The position numbers and the translations under genes were made by a program. Positions 60,451 to 64,000 of a stretch of DNA of 64,000 nucleotides are shown here, in pieces. The number at the start of each line of letters is the position of its first letter. Within the stretch, counting starts at the first letter, position 1. Below the pieces are notes generated by a model. The model was not told the origin of the DNA and ran no database searches. It was given only the letters and a program-made list of their open reading frames with translations. This DNA comes from Natrinema hispanicum (GTDB taxonomy: Archaea; Halobacteriota; Halobacteria; Halobacteriales; Natrialbaceae): the NCBI RefSeq assembly GCF_004217335.1, contig NZ_SHMP01000008.1:1-64000 (forward strand), read 5' to 3'.

Positions 60451-60963
60451 ATGTCACCTAACCGACCATCTACCACAAACCGTTCCAATCAGGACACTGA
60501 TCTAGAGTCTAAAAACGAGTGTGAGATCTGCGGATCGACAGACTCACTCTCGAAATATTCGTTTGAATCGTCGTCAGGTGACAGTTCAACAGTCGTCCTG
60601 TGTCCAAGTCATTATCAGGTTGCAGTTCTCCTCAGTGGATCCTATTTTCTAGACTCCGACACTTCGACCGATTATAGCCTCCAAGAAACGAAGAAAATCA
60701 CGGTCCGCGTCCCACGCGCGTTGATCGAGGGTGCAGACTCCGTCGCTGAACAAGCGGGGCAGACGCGTAGCGAGTTTGTTCGTGACGGGATACAGATGGC
60801 AATGGAAATTCAAGACCAAGAGATGGAAGAGGCATTTAATGACATCATCTCTCAAGCAGTCCAATCACAACCGGACAGCGAAACAGAGAGTGATGTCGAG
60901 TTTCTCAAAGAACGGATTCGAAAACTCGAGTCCCTGCTCGAAGATAGTATTGACAAAATTTAG
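60451..60963 (+). CDS. Zinc-finger plus ribbon-helix-helix regulator
   Basis: A 170-residue protein with an N-terminal Cys/His cluster (CEICGSTDSLSKY, VVLCPSHYQVAVLL) followed by a ribbon-helix-helix domain (KKITVRVPRALIEGADSVAE, QAGQTRSEFVRDGIQMAME) and a C-terminal coiled-coil-like tail (EFLKERIRKLESLLEDS). The GC content is lower than its neighbours. It should bind DNA as a dimer; the target is unknown. Confidence 0.8.
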   Translation: MSPNRPSTTNRSNQDTDLESKNECEICGSTDSLSKYSFESSSGDSSTVVLCPSHYQVAVLLSGSYFLDSDTSTDYSLQETKKITVRVPRALIEGADSVAEQAGQTRSEFVRDGIQMAMEIQDQEMEEAFNDIISQAVQSQPDSETESDVEFLKERIRKLESLLEDSIDKI

Positions 60964-61053
60964 TTTGCCGCTGGGGTTCATAATTGAATAGTATCGAATC
61001 TGGTGACTATTCCAGAGTTCGAAATTACCAGCGGACTGCCGTTCAGTAGCCTG

Positions 61054-61743
61054 TTACTGGTCGCGGGTGACGAACCACCAGTCGTAGTAGTTGAGTTCGT
61101 CGTCGTCAGCAGCCTCGGCTTTGCGCGCTTCGGCGTCCGCCTCGGTACCCGGCGGCGACAGGAGAACCTGGTCACTGAATTTGTCGTTATTCGGCCAGTC
61201 AGCGGGAGCGGCGACACCGTCGTCGTCGCTCTTCTGGAGTGCACGCAGCGAGCGGAGGACTTCGTCGATGTTGCGGCCGATCTCCATCGGGTAGGTCAGG
61301 CGCAGCCGAACTGCTCCCTCCGGATCGATAACGAAGACGGTGCGGACGGTTGCCGTTCCTGCACCGGGGTGGAGCATGCCGAGTTGCTGGGCGACTGTTC
61401 CCTGATCGTCGGCGATGATCGGGAACTGAATGTCGACGTCGAGGTTCTCGGCGATCCACTCAGTCCACTTGATGTGCGAGTGGACGCGGTCGACCGACAG
61501 CCCGAGCAGTTCGGCGTTCAGGTCCTCGAACTCCTCGCGGCGCTGCTCGAAGGCGACGAATTCAGACGTACAGACCGGCGTAAAGTCACCCGGGTGACTG
61601 AACAGGACGAGCCACTTGCCCTCGTAGTCGTCGGGCAGCGAGCGCTCACCCATGCTTGTCTCGACGGTCAGTTCAGGGAATGTATCGCCAATACCAGGTA
61701 CGTCAGTCGTCGCTTCGTCCATTTGAGCTGTGTGCTTCGTCAT
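61054..61743 (-). CDS. 1-Cys peroxiredoxin (Prx6/AhpC family)
   Basis: A 229-residue thiol peroxidase that reduces peroxides. FSHPGDFTPVCTSEF has the peroxidatic Cys58; it is the only Cys in the protein, so the resolving Cys found in many archaeal Prx6 enzymes is missing. LSVDRVHSHIKWTEWI, FPIIADDQGTVAQQLGM and NIDEVLRSLRALQ are family segments. In-frame ATG at 61722 is an alternative. Monocistronic. Confidence 0.93.
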   Translation of the reverse strand: MTKHTAQMDEATTDVPGIGDTFPELTVETSMGERSLPDDYEGKWLVLFSHPGDFTPVCTSEFVAFEQRREEFEDLNAELLGLSVDRVHSHIKWTEWIAENLDVDIQFPIIADDQGTVAQQLGMLHPGAGTATVRTVFVIDPEGAVRLRLTYPMEIGRNIDEVLRSLRALQKSDDDGVAAPADWPNNDKFSDQVLLSPPGTEADAEARKAEAADDDELNYYDWWFVTRDQ

Positions 61744-62270
61744 CTACAGTTTTTCTTTGGGTAGTAGGCTACTAAAGTCCCCTTCTACGAACTATATTTT
61801 CTCATTCTACAACCCCTATCCCCAGAGTATAACACATAATTTCTGGTTGTTTACTCGAGTGATCGTATTATCGATCAAATTCGGGTCTATTCGATTCCCA
61901 CATAACCACCGAGTGCGGTTTGGGTGGTGCCAGATCGGGTGGACATCATAGCAGAATATCTTCCATTGTCGGAGTTTACCACGAGCGAGTCAACTGACTC
62001 GAGGCTGGCCAGTCAGTCATCGGAACTAATATTCGGTGCGTTGATTCTCGGTGGAATAAGCGCGATGGAATTAGTGTATGAACGGGTGTAATTACCGAAT
62101 CGAGTGTTCTGGTTCTGCTGTTAATAAAGGAGGCGTACACCCTCATCAACCTGGCAGAGAGTATCAGAGAAAGACTCGCAAGTGAATTGCTTCAACTCCC
62201 TTTGAGTGAATCAGTCGGTAAGTAGAGGTAAAGAACTATTTGATTCTCAGTTAAACAGGAGGGTGTTTGA
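61744..62270. other. AT-rich gene-free region
   Basis: About 530 bp of AT-rich DNA; no open frame with a recognisable product. The left part contains the peroxiredoxin promoter. Confidence 0.45.
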
Positions 62271-62519
62271 TTATTGTGTAGTAGGTGGTTTATTTCTAGA
62301 TTTACCAGCACGGTACATTATAATAGCCACTGCTTCGACAAGCAGAACAGGTAGAATACTACCCACGATAAACATAGCAACAATACTCAGAATAAAGATG
62401 CTACCGGCTAAAACAAGCGGCGAGCGGCGGTTTTGAGTTGTGGCCTCACGATACACGAAGCGTGCGATGAACGCTTGGATGACAAGGTAGATGGGAGTAC
62501 CAATTCCGAATGCAGGCAT
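62271..62519 (-). CDS. Small two-helix membrane protein, 82 residues
   Basis: Two hydrophobic stretches (about 8-22 and 35-70, the latter possibly two helices) separated by YREATTQNRRSP, with a basic tail (RAGKSRNKPPT). Lower GC than average. No family recognised. Confidence 0.5.
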   Translation of the reverse strand: MPAFGIGTPIYLVIQAFIARFVYREATTQNRRSPLVLAGSIFILSIVAMFIVGSILPVLLVEAVAIIMYRAGKSRNKPPTTQ

Positions 62520-62970
62520 ACAGCGAATACCTTATCGAGAAAACATATGTTTTCGGGTTATCGTTCAGTTTGCATACCTGCTTATCGGACCATTCACCGT
62601 AGAGGAAGCTGTAATCAACACCGTGGGAAGACTTCTATGACACCCTCTCAATAACGTATAGCGCGGCACATAGTTGCTGCTCTCCTCGAGCATGACGGCG
62701 GCAGTCAACTCGAGGCCATCGACACTCTCGAGATCGGATAGACGCCTCTCAGTAGGATGGTCCGGAAGGATCTCAAACCGCTTGGATGGGCCAGGGGTGA
62801 TGGCCGCCAAGCGGGGCGAGACAGAGATGAATAAATGATTGGATCTGCCCATGTCGCGCGGGTATGAACGCGACAGTGAGTATGTTCGTCGACATCCTTA
62901 TCAATCCCCTTTCGATTCCAGCACACTCAGAATCGTCCGCTGCTGGTCGTTCAGACCCCAATTTGCGACG
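62520..62970. other. Gene-poor region, possibly decayed
   Basis: No intact gene. On the plus strand at about 62665-62830, a broken frame contains IVAALLEHDGGSQLEAIDTL and, after a stop, MVRKDLKPLGWARGD, which faintly resembles a winged-helix domain. Too degraded to name. Confidence 0.35.
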
Positions 62971-63180
62971 CTATGCGTATTCCATGCACTCAGTTGAAGC
63001 CAATAGCCCACGAAACTCGTGGATGTCCGGCGTCTGTTCGAGCCGGGTCACTCCCACGTCCACCGTGCGTCGAGTATGCGTCAGAAGCCCTCGCTTGGTG
63101 AGGCCGGGGGCTCCGCCTCGAAGAGGCCGAACTCCACGATGTTCGTTAACTGGTAATTCCATACGGCCCGCACGATCGCT
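62971..63180 (-). pseudogene. Possible C-terminal remnant of a mobile-element protein
   Basis: A 63-codon frame (MELPVNEHRGVRPLRGGAPGL, then TKRGLLTHTRRTVDVGVTRL) that stays open upstream of its first ATG (SDRAGR). The composition resembles the variable C-terminal tails of haloarchaeal IS200/IS605 TnpB proteins, but no catalytic motif is left. Weak assignment. Confidence 0.25.
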
Positions 63181-63242
63181 GACAGCCTAAGAGGGGTAAA
63201 TCCAATTAAATTATTTCCATCAATGTAGTAGAGTTCGTATAT

Positions 63243-64000
63243 ATGAAACTCTCCGTGATGGGAACACCAATTGAGGTCACGAAAGGGACTGTCATCACGA
63301 TACTCATTGGGCTTGCTCTCTTCACGTTCGGCGGGTATGACTATGCCCAGCAGTCAGCGGCGGTTGACGATGCCGTGTCCGTCGATGCAACCATCGTTGA
63401 ATCGTCTATCACACAGACAGACGGTCGAGGTATCGAGTATGATGTTCACGTCACGTATACCTACTACTATCAGGGAACCGAATACACAAGTGACCAGTTG
63501 TTCCCTGGTGATATTAGCCCGCTGTATGAGACGAGATCGAAGGCACAATCCGTAATCAAGCCCTACGACTCCGGCACAACGGTCACTGCGTACGTCGATC
63601 CTGACGACCCGAGCGAGGCGTTCTTGGAGCGACAAACAACACAGGGCCCACTCATATTTATCGCGTTTGGCGGACTCTGGATACTCTTAGCTACTCTTGA
63701 TGCCATCGGTGTGCAAAACCCTGGCCAGGAGATAGAGCTACGACCAGAAAGCGAATACGGGTCAACACGGTATCAAACACTGTTCGGAATTGACCGCGAT
63801 ACAGTCAACCACCTCAGTAAGCGTCTAGCCATAGCAGCACTGATCATTCTGCCAGTATCACTAGTCACAGCGGTACTTCTCGTGTTCGCCTCGTCGGAAT
63901 CGGCTGACAGTCCCTCGCCATCAATGGACGTTGAACTGTCGGATCCGATCGGAGTCCTGTTTGTAACGGTGTTCATTGCGATCCTTCTACTAATCGCGGC
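63243..64000 (+). CDS. DUF3592 membrane protein, partial
   Basis: The frame runs from ATG at 63243 past the window end (252 codons visible). An N-terminal helix (about 12-32) is followed by an extracellular DUF3592-like domain (VHVTYTYYYQGTEYTSDQLF, VIKPYDSGTTVTAYVDPDDP, SEAFLERQ), a second helix (about 138-156), a charged loop and further helices at about 196-220 and 240 onward. DUF3592 proteins have no assigned role. Lower GC than the core genes. AT-rich promoter sequence lies at 63200-63240. Confidence 0.8.
   Translation, partial: MKLSVMGTPIEVTKGTVITILIGLALFTFGGYDYAQQSAAVDDAVSVDATIVESSITQTDGRGIEYDVHVTYTYYYQGTEYTSDQLFPGDISPLYETRSKAQSVIKPYDSGTTVTAYVDPDDPSEAFLERQTTQGPLIFIAFGGLWILLATLDAIGVQNPGQEIELRPESEYGSTRYQTLFGIDRDTVNHLSKRLAIAALIILPVSLVTAVLLVFASSESADSPSPSMDVELSDPIGVLFVTVFIAILLLIA

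Noticed and set aside
1..64000. tRNA or rRNA genes
   Set aside because: No conserved tRNA arms or rRNA segments were seen on either strand.

Overview
The window is from a haloarchaeon, most likely of the Natrialbales type. GC is high, proteins are strongly acidic, and it carries an ISH3-family insertion sequence, a euryarchaeal Orc1/Cdc6 with its own repeat-rich replication origin, haloarchaeal HTH regulators, Tat-dependent lipoproteins, an archaeal ribosomal stalk P1 protein and diphthamide synthase (Dph6). No rRNA, tRNA or CRISPR array was found. Species is not resolvable from the sequence alone.

Layout. 1-2.85 kb: the 5' two thirds of an acetone-carboxylase/hydantoinase-like gene (minus strand), with an ISH3 element just upstream of its start. 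3.3-11 kb: ABC-2 exporter, membrane proteins, CDF metal exporter, zinc alcohol dehydrogenase, GH15 trehalase/glucoamylase. 11-22.7 kb: MFS transporter, a broken IS6-type transposase, then a sulfur module: a Mo-enzyme operon (fused FeS-NrfD subunit, catalytic subunit, Mrp) facing TusA- and DsrE-like carriers and a rhodanese-metallo-beta-lactamase protein. 23-27.4 kb: TAXI-TRAP transporter (binding protein, DUF1850 protein, fused permease). 27.5-48.8 kb: a stress island with six UspA genes, two phosphoribosyltransferases, two CBS proteins (one ending in a ribosome-hibernation-like domain), Hsp20, fragments of SagB-type nitroreductase and erythromycin esterase, an isopropanol-dehydrogenase-like ADH, adenine deaminase, Dph6, a stand-alone stalk P1 protein and a thiamine-binding protein. 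49-52 kb: carotenoid oxygenase and MFS transporter. 52.5-55.1 kb: a replication origin, with eight copies of an origin-box-like repeat around orc1/cdc6. 55.3-60.1 kb: sulfide oxidation (HTH-rhodanese fusion, SQR, DUF1641, a 44-residue protein, rhodanese-MBL). 60.4-64 kb: zinc/RHH regulator, 1-Cys peroxiredoxin, small membrane proteins and a DUF3592 protein cut by the window end.

The most striking unexplained feature is a dispersed intergenic family of about 80-bp palindromic elements (arms close to ATACGGnCTGCTGTC), eight copies between 12.4 and 60.2 kb. One sits inside the IS6-like transposase remnant, which is direct evidence that the element inserts. Two others share an identical 36-bp core in opposite orientation. 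A second palindromic family has two copies (45.2 and 52.6 kb), and a third, GC-rich hairpin recurs at 20.0, 32.1 and 52.3 kb.

Functionally, the window joins sulfide/sulfur oxidation (SQR, rhodanese-MBL, TusA/DsrE carriers, a cytoplasmic Soe-like Mo enzyme) with a dormancy/stress gene set resembling bacterial DosR-type islands. Both ends of a possible isopropanol-to-acetone-to-acetoacetate route (ADH at 46 kb, acetone carboxylase at 1 kb) are also present.
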